DNA of 64,000 nucleotides, taken from the NCBI RefSeq assembly GCF_001552135.1, contig NZ_BCQP01000027.1, positions 62,001 through 126,000 of the forward strand. Reading direction: 5' to 3'. Positions 35,469 to 44,509 of the stretch are shown here, piece after piece. Position numbers and translations under genes: made by a program. The stretch comes from Actinomadura chibensis NBRC 106107. GTDB taxonomy: Bacteria > Actinomycetota > Actinomycetes > Streptosporangiales > Streptosporangiaceae. The notes beneath the pieces were generated by a model. That model saw nothing but the letters and a program-made list of their open reading frames with translations. It did no database searches and was not told where the DNA came from. The first letter of the stretch is position 1. Every line of letters begins with the position of its first letter.

Positions 35469-38400
35469 GTGAGAACGCCGCTCGCCGACCTGCGCGCGCG
35501 CCTGCCGCAGCTCATGCTGCGCGACCAGCACCGGCTGCGCCGCCGGATCGACGGAGCCCGCAAGATGAGCGACGCGGCCCGCCGCGCCGCCGTCTTCGCG
35601 GAGATCACCGCCGACGTCGAGGCCGCCGAGCGGCGGGTCGAGCGGCGGCGCGCCGCCGTGCCCGCGATCAGCTACCCAGAGCAGCTCCCGGTCTCGCAGA
35701 AGAAGGACGACATCCTCGCCGCGATCCGCGACCACCAGGTCGTGATCGTCGCGGGCGAGACCGGCTCGGGGAAGACGACCCAGATCCCGAAGATCTGCCT
35801 CGAGCTCGGACGCGGCGTGCTCGGCTCGGTCGGGCACACCCAGCCGCGGCGGCTCGCGGCCCGCACCGTCGCCGACCGGATCGCCTCCGAGCTGGGCACC
35901 GAGCTGGGCGACGCCGTCGGGTACAAGGTGCGGTTCACCGACAGGTCCAGCGACGACACGCTGGTCAAGCTGATGACCGACGGCATCCTGCTCGCCGAGA
36001 TCCAGACCGACCGGCTGCTCCGCCAGTACGACACGCTGATCATCGACGAGGCGCACGAGCGCAGCCTGAACATCGACTTCCTGCTCGGCTACCTCAAGGA
36101 GATCCTGCCGCGCCGCCCCGACCTCAAGGTGATCATCACCTCGGCGACGATCGACCCGGAGCGGTTCTCCGAGCATTTCGGGGACGCGCCGATCGTCGAG
36201 GTGTCCGGGCGGACGTACCCGGTGGAGGTGCGGTACCGGCCGGTCGTGGACCCGGACGACCCGTCCGCCGACCCGGACCGCGACCCGATCCAGGCCATTC
36301 TCGACGCGGTGGACGAACTGTCCCGCGAGGGCCCGGGCGACGTGCTCGTGTTCCTTTCCGGCGAGCGCGAGATCCGCGACACGGCCGACGCGCTGGCGAA
36401 GCATTTCACCCGGCGGCGGGAGACGGCGGAGGTGCTGCCGCTCTACGCCCGCCTTTCCTCGGCTGAGCAGCACCGGGTGTTCCAGGCCCATCGCGGGCGG
36501 CGGATCGTCCTCGCGACGAATGTCGCGGAGACGTCGCTGACCGTTCCCGGCATCAAGTACGTCGTCGATCCCGGGACCGCGCGCATTTCCCGTTACAGCC
36601 ACCGGCTGAAGGTCCAGCGGCTGCCGATCGAGCCGGTGTCGCAGGCGTCGGCGAACCAGCGCAAGGGACGCTGCGGCCGCGTGTCGGAGGGCGTGTGCAT
36701 CCGCCTCTATTCCGAGGACGATTTCGAGTCGCGTCCCGAGTTCACCGACCCGGAGATCCTGCGGACGAACCTCGCCTCCGTCATTCTGCAGATGACCTCG
36801 CTGGGACTCGGCGACATCGCCGCTTTCCCGTTCGTCGAGCCGCCGGACCGCCGCAACGTGAAGGCCGGGGTCGACCTTCTGCATGAGCTGGGCGCGATCG
36901 ACCCGGCGCAGAAGGACCCGCGCAAACGCCTCACCCCGCTCGGCCGCCGCCTCGCGCAGCTCCCCGTCGACCCGCGTCTCGGACGGATGATCCTGGAGGC
37001 CGACAAGAACGGCTGCGTCCGGGAGGTGCTCATCATCACGGCGGCGCTGTCCATCCAGGACCCGCGCGAGCGCCCGGCCGAGCACCAGCAGGCCGCCGAC
37101 GAGAAGCACCGGCGGTTCGCCGACCCGACGTCCGACTTCCTGGCCTACCTGAACCTCTGGAACTACCTGCGCGAGCAGCAGCGGGAACTGTCGGGCAGCG
37201 CGTTCCGGCGGATGTGCAAGAACGAGTTCCTGCATTTCCTGCGCGTCCGCGAATGGCAGGATCTGCACGGCCAGCTCAAGCAGGTCGCGAAGTCGCTCGG
37301 CGTGACGCTCAACAACGCCGACGCCCCGCCCGACCGCGTCCACGTGGCGCTCCTGTCCGGCCTGCTGTCGCATATCGGGCTCGCTGACGCCGACAAGAAG
37401 GACGGCAAACCGCAGCGGCGCGGCCAGGAGTACCTCGGCGCACGGGGCGCGCGGTTCGCCGTGTTCCCCGGTTCGGCGCTGTTCAAGAAGCCGCCGCGCT
37501 GGGTGATGTCGGCGGAACTGGTCGAGACGTCCCGGCTGTGGGGGCGCATCAACGCCAAGATCGAACCCGACTGGATCGAGCCGCTGGCCGGGCACCTCGT
37601 CAAGCGCAATTACAGCGAGCCGCACTGGTCGAAGAAGCAGGCCGCCGTCATGGCGCACGAGAAGGTGACGCTGTACGGGGTGCCGATTGTCGCCGACCGC
37701 CGCGTGAACTACGGCGCCATCGACCCGGCGACGTCGCGGGAACTGTTCATCCGGCACGCGCTGGTCGAAGGCGACTGGGAGACGCACCACCGCTTCTTCC
37801 ACGACAACCGCGCCCTGCTGGACGAGGTCGAAGAACTGGAGCACCGGGCCCGCCGCCGCGACATCCTCGTGGACGACGAGACCCTTTTCGACTTCTACGA
37901 CGAGCGCATCCCCGAGGACGTCGTCTCCGGCCGCCATTTCGACGCCTGGTGGAAGAACGCCCGCCGCTCCGACCCCGACCTGCTCGGGTTCGAGAAGTCG
38001 ATGCTCATCAACGAGACGGCGGGCGGCGTCAGCGAGGCCGACTACCCGGACGTGTGGAAACAGGGCGCGCTTCGGCTGCGCCTCACCTACCAGTTCGAGC
38101 CCGGCGCCGACGCCGACGGCGTGACGGTCCACGTCCCCGTCCAGGTGCTCAACCAGGTGCGGCCGGACGGCTTCGAATGGCAGGTCCCGGGCCTGCGCGG
38201 CGAACTGGTCACCGAATTGATCCGGTCGCTGCCGAAGCAGTTGCGCGTCAATTTCGTCCCGGCGCCCGACTACGCGCGCAAGGTGCTCGAAAGGGTCGCG
38301 CCGCGCAGCGAGCCGTTGCTCACCGCCCTCGAACGCGAACTCACCGCGATGACGGGCGTGCCGGTCGCGCGGGAGGCGTGGGACACGTCCCGCCTCCCCG

Positions 38401-39395
38401 CCCATCTGCACATCACGTTCCGCGTCGTCGACGACAAGGGACGCACCCTCGGCGAGGGCCCCGACCTCGACGAACTGAAACGCCGCCTCGCGGGCAAGGT
38501 ACGCGGCACATTGTCCAAGGCCGCGTCCACCATCGAACGCTCCGGCCTCACCGAATGGACGATCGGCGAACTGCCCCGCACTTACGAGCGCAACCAGGCC
38601 GGTTACGACGTCAAGGCGTATCCGGCGCTCACCGACGAAGGCGGCAGCGTCGCCGTCCGCATGTATGAGACGGAGGCCGAGCAGGCACGCGCGATGTGGC
38701 TCGGCACCCGGCGGCTCATCCTGCTGAACGCGCCGTCCCCGGTGAAACTCATCCAGGGCCGTCTCACCAACAAGGGCAAACTCGCGCTCAGCCACAATCC
38801 GCACGGGTCGATCGCGGCGCTGTTCGACGACTGCGTCACCGCCGCCGCCGACCGGCTCATCGCGGCGGCGGGCGGCCCGGCCTGGGACGAGGACGGCTTC
38901 CGCGCCCTCTACGACCGCGTCCGCGCCGACCTGCACGACGCGACCGCCGAGGTCGTCGCGCTGGTCGAGCGCGTCCTCGCCGAGGCGCACGAGGTCGACC
39001 GCCGGTTGCGCGGGACGACGAGCCTCACGCTCGTCCCGGCGCTCACCGACATCCGCGGGCAGCTCGACGGGCTGGTCCGGCCCGGCTTCGTCACCGCGAC
39101 CGGATGGGCGCGCCTGCCCGACCTGCCGCGCTACCTGCGCGCCCTGCAGGTCAGGCTCGACAAGCTCCCCGAGAACCCGGGACGCGACCGGATGCTCGCG
39201 CACCAGGTGGACGTCCTGAGGCAGGAGTACGAGCAGGCGGTGCGGCGGCTGCCCCCGGCCCGCCGCGACGACGAGCCGGTCCGGCAGGTCCGCTGGATGC
39301 TGGAGGAGCTGCGCGTCAGCCTGTTCGCGCAGCAGCTCGGGACGCGCTACCCCGTCTCGGACAAGCGCGTCCGCAAGGCGCTGGCCCAGCTCTAG
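35469..39395 (+). CDS. hrpA: ATP-dependent RNA helicase HrpA (DEAH family)
   Basis: A 1308-residue DEAH/RHA helicase, the usual HrpA length. Motif I is GETGSGKTT (96-104), motif II DEAH (193-196), and motif III SAT lies in ITSATIDPERFSEHF. Motif VI is QRKGRCGRVSEG, followed by helicase-associated HA2, OB-fold and the long C-terminal DUF3418 region. HrpA proteins remodel RNA or RNA-protein complexes and rescue stalled ribosomes. The GTG at 35469 is chosen because AAGGA lies upstream and family similarity starts there; an upstream in-frame start at 35307 would add 54 unlike residues. It is monocistronic. Confidence 0.93.
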   Translation: MRTPLADLRARLPQLMLRDQHRLRRRIDGARKMSDAARRAAVFAEITADVEAAERRVERRRAAVPAISYPEQLPVSQKKDDILAAIRDHQVVIVAGETGSGKTTQIPKICLELGRGVLGSVGHTQPRRLAARTVADRIASELGTELGDAVGYKVRFTDRSSDDTLVKLMTDGILLAEIQTDRLLRQYDTLIIDEAHERSLNIDFLLGYLKEILPRRPDLKVIITSATIDPERFSEHFGDAPIVEVSGRTYPVEVRYRPVVDPDDPSADPDRDPIQAILDAVDELSREGPGDVLVFLSGEREIRDTADALAKHFTRRRETAEVLPLYARLSSAEQHRVFQAHRGRRIVLATNVAETSLTVPGIKYVVDPGTARISRYSHRLKVQRLPIEPVSQASANQRKGRCGRVSEGVCIRLYSEDDFESRPEFTDPEILRTNLASVILQMTSLGLGDIAAFPFVEPPDRRNVKAGVDLLHELGAIDPAQKDPRKRLTPLGRRLAQLPVDPRLGRMILEADKNGCVREVLIITAALSIQDPRERPAEHQQAADEKHRRFADPTSDFLAYLNLWNYLREQQRELSGSAFRRMCKNEFLHFLRVREWQDLHGQLKQVAKSLGVTLNNADAPPDRVHVALLSGLLSHIGLADADKKDGKPQRRGQEYLGARGARFAVFPGSALFKKPPRWVMSAELVETSRLWGRINAKIEPDWIEPLAGHLVKRNYSEPHWSKKQAAVMAHEKVTLYGVPIVADRRVNYGAIDPATSRELFIRHALVEGDWETHHRFFHDNRALLDEVEELEHRARRRDILVDDETLFDFYDERIPEDVVSGRHFDAWWKNARRSDPDLLGFEKSMLINETAGGVSEADYPDVWKQGALRLRLTYQFEPGADADGVTVHVPVQVLNQVRPDGFEWQVPGLRGELVTELIRSLPKQLRVNFVPAPDYARKVLERVAPRSEPLLTALERELTAMTGVPVAREAWDTSRLPAHLHITFRVVDDKGRTLGEGPDLDELKRRLAGKVRGTLSKAASTIERSGLTEWTIGELPRTYERNQAGYDVKAYPALTDEGGSVAVRMYETEAEQARAMWLGTRRLILLNAPSPVKLIQGRLTNKGKLALSHNPHGSIAALFDDCVTAAADRLIAAAGGPAWDEDGFRALYDRVRADLHDATAEVVALVERVLAEAHEVDRRLRGTTSLTLVPALTDIRGQLDGLVRPGFVTATGWARLPDLPRYLRALQVRLDKLPENPGRDRMLAHQVDVLRQEYEQAVRRLPPARRDDEPVRQVRWMLEELRVSLFAQQLGTRYPVSDKRVRKALAQL

Positions 39396-39413
39396 CCCGC
39401 CCTCCGGGGCCAT

Positions 39414-39638
39414 TCACGCCGGGTTGCGCGCGTACAGCTCCAGGTGCCCGCACTGGACGCACCGCCAGGCGTCGATCTGCCAGCGCGGCCTGCCGAGCCG
39501 CTTCGCGCCGCCGAAGACGCCGCGCTCCAGCGGCCCGGCGATCCAGCGCGCGTAGCCGCGCGAGTGCTCGCCGGTGTCCTCGACGAAGCCCGGCTCCATG
39601 TTCTCGCCGCCGCATTGCGTGCACGTCACCGTGATCAT
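39414..39638 (-). CDS. Small zinc-ribbon protein
   Basis: A 74-residue protein with two CxxC knuckles, CTQC near the N-terminus and CVQC near the C-terminus, which together can bind one zinc. The middle is basic and Gly-rich. No known function; such ribbons bind nucleic acid or act as small structural proteins. It converges on hrpA with 18 bp between the stops. The CxxC pairs and codon use support a real gene. Confidence 0.72.
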   Translation of the reverse strand: MITVTCTQCGGENMEPGFVEDTGEHSRGYARWIAGPLERGVFGGAKRLGRPRWQIDAWRCVQCGHLELYARNPA

Positions 39639-39694
39639 CTCCAGGAGATCAGTGCGGTCCAGTCATGATCGTTCATGCGGTACTACTTGATCAC

Positions 39695-40654
39695 ATGGGT
39701 CTGCGGGAGTTCTATCCACCGGTCGAGCCGTACGATTCCGGGCTGCTCGACGTCGGCGACGGCAACGAGATCTACTGGGAGACGTGCGGGAACCCTGGCG
39801 GCAAGCCCGCCGTGTTCCTGCACGGCGGCCCCGGCGGCGGGGTGCTGCCGGACAACCGGCGCTTCTTCGACCCGGCCGCGTACCGGATCGTCCTGTTCGA
39901 CCAGCGGGGATGCGGCCGGAGCCGGCCGCACGCCGGGGACCCTGACGTCTCGCTGGAGCACAACACGACGCCGCACCTGGTGGCCGACATCGAGCGGCTG
40001 CGCGAGCACCTGTCCGTCGACCGATGGCTCGTGTTCGGCGGAAGCTGGGGGAGCACCCTCGCCCTCTCCTACGCGCAGGCGCACCCCGGCCGCGTCACGG
40101 AACTGGTCCTGCGCGGCATCTACCTGGTCCGCCCGCCGGACGTGGAGTGGGCCTTCGCCCCGACCGGCCTGGCGCACCTCTTCCCGGCCGAATGGGAGGC
40201 GTTCAGCGGCGCGGTCCCCGCCGCCGAGCGGGACGACCTGCTCGCCGCCTACGGCCGCCGCATCAACGACCCGGACCCGGCGGTGCGCGTCCCCGCCGCC
40301 CGCGCGTTCATGGACTGGGAGCTCGCGGCGAACACGCTGCTGCCCGTCCCGCCGCCGGACCTGGACGACGCCACCGTGCTCGCGTTCACCCGCATCCTGC
40401 ACCACTACATCGCCAACGGCGGGTTCCTGCCCGAGGGCGGACTGCTCGCGGGCGTCGACCGCATCCGGTCGGTCCCCGCCGTCGTCGTCAACGGCCGCTA
40501 CGACATGAAGACACCGCCCGACCAGGCGTGGGACCTGCACCGCGCCTGGCCCGAGGCGGAGTTCCACGTCGTCGAGGACGCGGGCCACGGCGGCTCCGAA
40601 CCGGGGACCCGCGACCTCCTCATCGCCGCGACCGACCGGTTCCGCGACCGGTGA
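39695..40654 (+). CDS. pip: Prolyl aminopeptidase (proline iminopeptidase)
   Basis: A 319-residue alpha/beta hydrolase that removes N-terminal proline from peptides. Family hallmarks are the HGGPGGG oxyanion motif, DQRGCGRSRPH, nucleophile Ser in GGSWGSTLAL, acidic residue in NGRYDMKTP and His in AGHGGSEP. I use the ATG at 39695 where homology starts (LREFYPPVEPYD) and no leader is needed; a -10-like TACTAC lies about 8 nt upstream, hinting at a leaderless mRNA. An in-frame ATG at 39665 is possible. Confidence 0.9.
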   Translation: MGLREFYPPVEPYDSGLLDVGDGNEIYWETCGNPGGKPAVFLHGGPGGGVLPDNRRFFDPAAYRIVLFDQRGCGRSRPHAGDPDVSLEHNTTPHLVADIERLREHLSVDRWLVFGGSWGSTLALSYAQAHPGRVTELVLRGIYLVRPPDVEWAFAPTGLAHLFPAEWEAFSGAVPAAERDDLLAAYGRRINDPDPAVRVPAARAFMDWELAANTLLPVPPPDLDDATVLAFTRILHHYIANGGFLPEGGLLAGVDRIRSVPAVVVNGRYDMKTPPDQAWDLHRAWPEAEFHVVEDAGHGGSEPGTRDLLIAATDRFRDR

Positions 40655-40657
40655 CCT

Positions 40658-40675
40658 CGCGCGGGGCCCCGCGCG
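40658..40675. terminator. GC-rich palindrome after pip
   Basis: CGCGCGGGGCCCCGCGCG, a perfect 18-bp palindrome, starts 3 bp after the stop codon. It can fold into a strong hairpin but has no T-tract, so termination is only probable. Confidence 0.5.
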
Positions 40676-40791
40676 GCGGGGCCTCCCGGCTTTCGGTGGT
40701 CCCCGGTGCCCGCTCCGCCACGGCATGACCGTCCCCACATGTCCCTCACAACTCACTGCGACATCGAGGAACAGTGCGTATGGTTCATTCC

Positions 40792-42360
40792 ATGCCTAAC
40801 AGCGAAGAGCGCGACAATAGCGGCCGGGAGGCGGCCGTGGCTCCCCAGAGCGCGGTCGCCGAAGGCGCGGGGGACGGTGCCGAGGACACGGCGGACGGGC
40901 CTGCGGGCCCCGCTCCCGCCGGGCCCGCGGAGTCGGGTGAGACGGCGGTCGCCCGGCTCGGGGAGCCGGTGACGGTGTGGCCGTGCGCCAACTGCGGACG
41001 TCCCGTCCCGCAGCCGGTGGGCGCCGTCCGGACCGTCCGGTACTGCCAGGACAACGACGGCGCGTGCGCCCGCGAGGCGCGCGAGCGCCGCGAGCGCGGC
41101 CGGGACGCGCCGGGCCTCACCGGCCAGGTCGCCTCGACGTGGGAGATGGTGGAGCGGCTGGAGAAGGCCGCCGACCTGCTCGCCGACTCGCTCACCTCCG
41201 AGCTGAGCGTCGCCGGGGTGGAGCGGCGCGTCGCCGAGGTGCGGGCCGAGGCCGCCCGCGAGCTGGCCATCGCGCAGAGCGAGCGGGACGCCTCGCAGCG
41301 CAAGGCGGAGGAGGCGTGGCAGGAGGCGTCGTCCGCCCGGCAGCGCGCCGAGACCGCCGAGCGGGAGTCGTCGCGCGCCCGCGAGGAGGCGAAGCTCGCG
41401 ACCGCCAAGCGCGACGCCGCCCAGCAGGCGTGGGAGGAGGCGCACCAGGTCGCGCAGCAGTCGATGACGGCGAAGCTCGCCGCCGAGAGCGAGCGCGACC
41501 GCATCGCCGCCCGCGAGACCGAGCTGCTCGCCGCGCTGGAGAGCACCCGCGCCGAGCTCGTCGCCGCGCGCTCCAAGCTCGCCGAGGCGGAGGGCGCCGC
41601 CGAGGCGCAGCGGGTCGAGGCCGCGGTCGCCAAGCAGGGCGCCGAGGACCTGCGCAACGCCATGCGCGACACCGAGGCGCAGCGGCAGCGCGCGATGCAG
41701 GCCACCAGCAAGGCCGAGGCGGAGCGGACCGCCGCGCTGCGCGCCCAGTCGGAGGCGGAGGCCGAGGTCGTCCGCGCCAACGCCCGGGTGGAGGAGGCCG
41801 TCAAGGAGCGCGACGCCGCGCACGCCCAGGCCAAGGCCGCGATCGCCGAGCGCGACGAGCTCACCGCGAAGGTCAACGACCAGGGCGTGCAGCTCCGGCA
41901 GCTGTCGCAGTCGGTCGCCGAGCAGCAGGCGGCGCTCACCGCTCTCGCCGAGGAGCGCGACGCCGCCCGCGCCGAGGCCGACCGCGCCCGCCGCCAGATC
42001 GACCAGTTCACGCACCACACGCTGTCGTCGAACTTCCCGCCCGGCGGCCGGATGCCCGGCGGCGGCCCGGCGGCCCCGCCGTCCGCGCACCAGCAGCCGT
42101 CCGTCCCGCCCGGCCCGCCGCCGATCGGCGGCCCGGCCCCGGCCGGTCCGGGCGGCCCGGTCCCGGCCGGAGCGCAGCCCGGCGCACCGAACGCCCAGCC
42201 CGGCGCACCCGTTCCGGCGGGCGCGCAAGGGGCCCCGCTCGGCGCGCCCGCCGACGGCCCGCTCGGCTCCGGCGGCCACCCGCAGCCCGGCGTCCCGCCG
42301 CGCCGCGGCCGCCCGCTGAACGGCGCGGACCGGGAGGACCCGCTGTTCACCGGCCCCTGA
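40792..42360 (+). CDS. Zinc-finger, long coiled-coil, proline/glycine-rich-tail protein
   Basis: About 522 residues in three parts. After a disordered start comes a zinc finger (CANC, then YCQDNDGAC) followed by RERRERGRD. Next is a continuous heptad-rich coiled coil of about 270 residues (EAARELAIAQSERDASQRKA onward), as in chromosome-segregation or filament-forming proteins. The last ~110 residues are disordered and rich in Pro, Gly and Ala. It has no signal peptide or membrane segment. The finger resembles the C-terminal one of the TetR protein at 63315. I place the start at the ATG 40792 because TATGGT (40779-40784) is a -10 element 7 nt upstream (leaderless); in-frame GTG 40774 and ATG 40780 overlap that element. 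Function unknown; a DNA- or cell-pole-associated scaffold is plausible. Confidence 0.82.
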   Translation: MPNSEERDNSGREAAVAPQSAVAEGAGDGAEDTADGPAGPAPAGPAESGETAVARLGEPVTVWPCANCGRPVPQPVGAVRTVRYCQDNDGACAREARERRERGRDAPGLTGQVASTWEMVERLEKAADLLADSLTSELSVAGVERRVAEVRAEAARELAIAQSERDASQRKAEEAWQEASSARQRAETAERESSRAREEAKLATAKRDAAQQAWEEAHQVAQQSMTAKLAAESERDRIAARETELLAALESTRAELVAARSKLAEAEGAAEAQRVEAAVAKQGAEDLRNAMRDTEAQRQRAMQATSKAEAERTAALRAQSEAEAEVVRANARVEEAVKERDAAHAQAKAAIAERDELTAKVNDQGVQLRQLSQSVAEQQAALTALAEERDAARAEADRARRQIDQFTHHTLSSNFPPGGRMPGGGPAAPPSAHQQPSVPPGPPPIGGPAPAGPGGPVPAGAQPGAPNAQPGAPVPAGAQGAPLGAPADGPLGSGGHPQPGVPPRRGRPLNGADREDPLFTGP

Positions 42361-42376
42361 CCGGTGCACGCCCCCG

Positions 42377-42592
42377 CTAGCGGTAGGTCACCAGGACGAA
42401 CATCGCCACCACCGTCACGACCGTGACCATCGCGCTCTGGCCGCGCTCGCGCGCGACCGCCTGCCGCAGCTCGCTCAGCCGCTGGCGGCGCGACCGCGTG
42501 TCGGTCACCGCGCGGCGGGCGCGCCCCCAGTGCACGCCCGTAGAGATCGCCAGGACCACGAGCCCCAGGACCAGTAACCCTTCTCCGCTCAT
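42377..42592 (-). CDS. Small two-helix membrane protein
   Basis: A 71-residue protein with an N-terminal transmembrane helix (GLLVLGLVVLAISTGVHWG), a basic loop (RSRRQRLSELR) and a second hydrophobic helix at the C-terminus (MVTVVTVVAMFVLV). GGAGG precedes the ATG at 42592. It converges on the coiled-coil gene with 16 bp between the stops. No family recognised. Confidence 0.68.
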   Translation of the reverse strand: MSGEGLLVLGLVVLAISTGVHWGRARRAVTDTRSRRQRLSELRQAVARERGQSAMVTVVTVVAMFVLVTYR

Positions 42593-42712
42593 CAGACCCG
42601 CCTCCGTTGCCGCGGAAGCTCGATTCAACAGCGGAACCGGACGTCCGCACCACGTCCGGCGACACATTCTCCGAAAACCACGCGGGCCCGGCCGACATCG
42701 ACCGGGCCCGGC

Positions 42713-43402
42713 TCAGCTCCCGAACCGCTCGGGGTCGATCTCGATCCAGATCTGCTCGGCGCGGCCGAGGAGCCGTCCGTCCGCGCCGTAGAGGGCGGTC
42801 GCCGCGTGCATCTTGCGGCCCTCGCGGCTGCGCGCGTAACCCATCACGACGCACCGCTCACCGGCGTCCGGCACGTCCATGACCTGCGCGGTCATCGTGC
42901 CGAGCACGGCCGGACGGCCCCGCACGTCAAACGACCAGCCGCCGGGGCAGTCGAGCGCCGCCCACACGAGCTCGCGTCCCGGCACCTGCTCGGGCGTCCA
43001 CGGCGCGGCGACCGTGCCCTCGGCGACCGGGCCCGGTTCGAGCCGCAGCCCGTCGCCCGCCTCCCGCTCCGGACCGCAGACGAAGCAGCGCGGGAACGGG
43101 TGCTCGCCCGCCGCCCGGTACTTCTCCGCCGCGGCCAGCGCGTCCTCGAACGGGACCGGCGGGACGGGCGGCACCACGATCGCGCCCGCGAGCGCCTCGG
43201 CGACCAGCACGTCGCCGTCCCAGAGCCGGACGGCGTTCCCGCGCTCGTCCGCCGCCGTGACGGTCAGCTCGGTGTCCAGCGGCGGCGGCCGCCGCAGCGT
43301 CACCGTCACCGTGTCGACCGGCACCCGCCCGGCGAGCCGCCCGGCCACGTAGCCGCCGTTCCCCGAATCGTCCGGCCCGTGGAACCGCTTGTCGATGATC
43401 AC
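42713..43402 (-). CDS. Hotdog-fold thioesterase-like protein
   Basis: A 229-residue protein whose two halves each look like a hotdog fold. The N-terminal half reads HGPDDSGNGGYVAGRLA and VTVTLRRPPPLDTEL; the C-terminal half contains VWAALDCPGGWSF and ARSREGRKMHAATALYG. A central CFVCG with Cys pair lies between them. Such double-hotdog proteins are often acyl-CoA thioesterases, but no catalytic assignment is possible here. The GTG at 43402 is chosen because GGGGGA lies upstream. Confidence 0.75.
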   Translation of the reverse strand: MIIDKRFHGPDDSGNGGYVAGRLAGRVPVDTVTVTLRRPPPLDTELTVTAADERGNAVRLWDGDVLVAEALAGAIVVPPVPPVPFEDALAAAEKYRAAGEHPFPRCFVCGPEREAGDGLRLEPGPVAEGTVAAPWTPEQVPGRELVWAALDCPGGWSFDVRGRPAVLGTMTAQVMDVPDAGERCVVMGYARSREGRKMHAATALYGADGRLLGRAEQIWIEIDPERFGS

Positions 43403-43584
43403 TCGCGTCCCCCCGCACTCACCCGCACCACACAAAAGCGGCACCGATCATAATGCGCGCCACCGACACCCACCGCCCCCACCTGCCCAAGTACTGACCC
43501 ACCCTTGAAACGCTCCACAGCGGCGGCACGGGTCGTGCGGCCAGAGGCGCCCCGCGCCGGAGGCCGCACGACCCGCCGACGCAG

Positions 43585-43695
43585 GCGACCGCAGCGACGC
43601 CAGGCTCGCCCCCGCGGGCACGACAGACCGATGGGCGGCGTGAGGATCGCCTGCGTCGTGACGGGGTTCCAGGGGGCGCCCCCTGGGTCTACACA
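43585..43695. repeat. Direct repeat element, copy 1 (~111 bp)
   Basis: This copy begins GCGACCGCAGCGACGCC and ends GGGTCTACACA. Its core (GGGCACGACAGACCGATGGG through GGATCGCCTGCGTCGTGACG) is identical to copy 2, and it carries a perfect hairpin CCAGGGGGCGCCCCCTGG (43669-43686). A shorter degenerate echo (CGGGTCGTGCGGCC) lies just upstream at 43525-43580. No gene is seen in 43403-43584. Confidence 0.85.
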
Positions 43696-43809
43696 GCGAC
43701 CGCAGCGACGCCGCTCGCGTCCGTGCGGGCACGACAGACCGATGGGCGGCGTGAGGATCGCCTGCGTCGTGACGGGGGTTCCAGGGGGTCGCCCCCCTGG
43801 GTCTACACG
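43696..43809. repeat. Direct repeat element, copy 2 (~114 bp)
   Basis: This copy follows directly on copy 1. It matches copy 1 except for a variable stretch at 43713-43726 and small indels around the hairpin, here CCAGGGGGTCGCCCCCCTGG (43781-43800). Its last bases overlap the 3' end of the minus-strand gene at 43803; that gene's stop codon (CTA on this strand, in GGTCTACAC) is inside the repeat. The hairpin could also terminate leftward transcription. Confidence 0.85.
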
Positions 43810-44318
43810 GCCCTGGAGGGTTGGGGGCGGCCGGGGCGGGTGGTGAAGAAGACGGAGAAGGAGCCTTGGAGGCGGGCGCGGGCGGTGGTCTCGTCCACGG
43901 GGCCCTCGGCGGGGACGGGGGTCACGTCCAGGGCGCGGTCGATGAGGACGTCGACGTTGCGGTCGGCGACGAGGACGGAGCACGTGTCGCACGCGTACCA
44001 CGGGTAGAGCATGTTGAGGACGGCGACCGCCGTGTCGTCGTCCGACAGGTGTGTCGTGTCGAGCTCGACCTCGAACATGTCGGTGTCGTCGGGGTCGAGC
44101 GTCGGGTAGTAGAGCCAGCTCGGGCCCTCGGCGCCGCAGAAGTCGCAGCACTGGTCCTGCTGGGCGGGTTCGCCGACGGCGAGTTCGAGTTCGTGGTCCC
44201 AGGGTTCCACCCGCCGGTTGTGGCGGTACCCGACGCCGTCGAGGGAGCCCTCGCGGTTGTGCGTGACGTCGTGTACTTCGCCCCCGCAGCGGGCGCACAT
44301 GAAGCCGATGTCCTCCAT
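43803..44318 (-). CDS. Hypothetical protein with several CxxC zinc motifs
   Basis: A 171-residue acidic protein. CxxC motifs occur at the N-terminus (CARCGGEVHD), in the middle (CCDFCGAEGPSW) and later (CDTCSVLVADRNVD), enough for one or two structural zinc sites. The rest is rich in Asp and Thr (TLDPDDTDMFEVELDTTHLSDDD). No family recognised. The ATG at 44318 has GGGGAGGGGG upstream. The 3' end, including the stop, lies within a repeated element, so the original C-terminus may have been changed by the repeat. Confidence 0.75.
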   Translation of the reverse strand: MEDIGFMCARCGGEVHDVTHNREGSLDGVGYRHNRRVEPWDHELELAVGEPAQQDQCCDFCGAEGPSWLYYPTLDPDDTDMFEVELDTTHLSDDDTAVAVLNMLYPWYACDTCSVLVADRNVDVLIDRALDVTPVPAEGPVDETTARARLQGSFSVFFTTRPGRPQPSRAV

Positions 44319-44509
44319 GTCCCCCTCCCCTGATCGCTGAGGCACCGGAACTCACAGTATCCGGCCGGGGCCCCGACGCGTACCGGCGGCGCGATCTCGG
44401 CTAAATTGAAGATCCATTCTCTTTCGCGGGCCGTCCCCGGCGATCCCGGCCGTCCGCGCCCCTCGTGCGTCCCATCCCCGCGCCTTCTGCAGCCGAACGG
44501 GAGGTTTCC

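Noticed and set aside
35457..39413. Long open frame antisense to hrpA
   Set aside because: Same GC-bias artefact; the product has no recognisable domain and hrpA motifs are intact on the other strand.
43585..43809. CRISPR array
   Set aside because: Only two long units of ~112 bp with hairpins and no spacers of regular length; no cas1/cas2 nearby.
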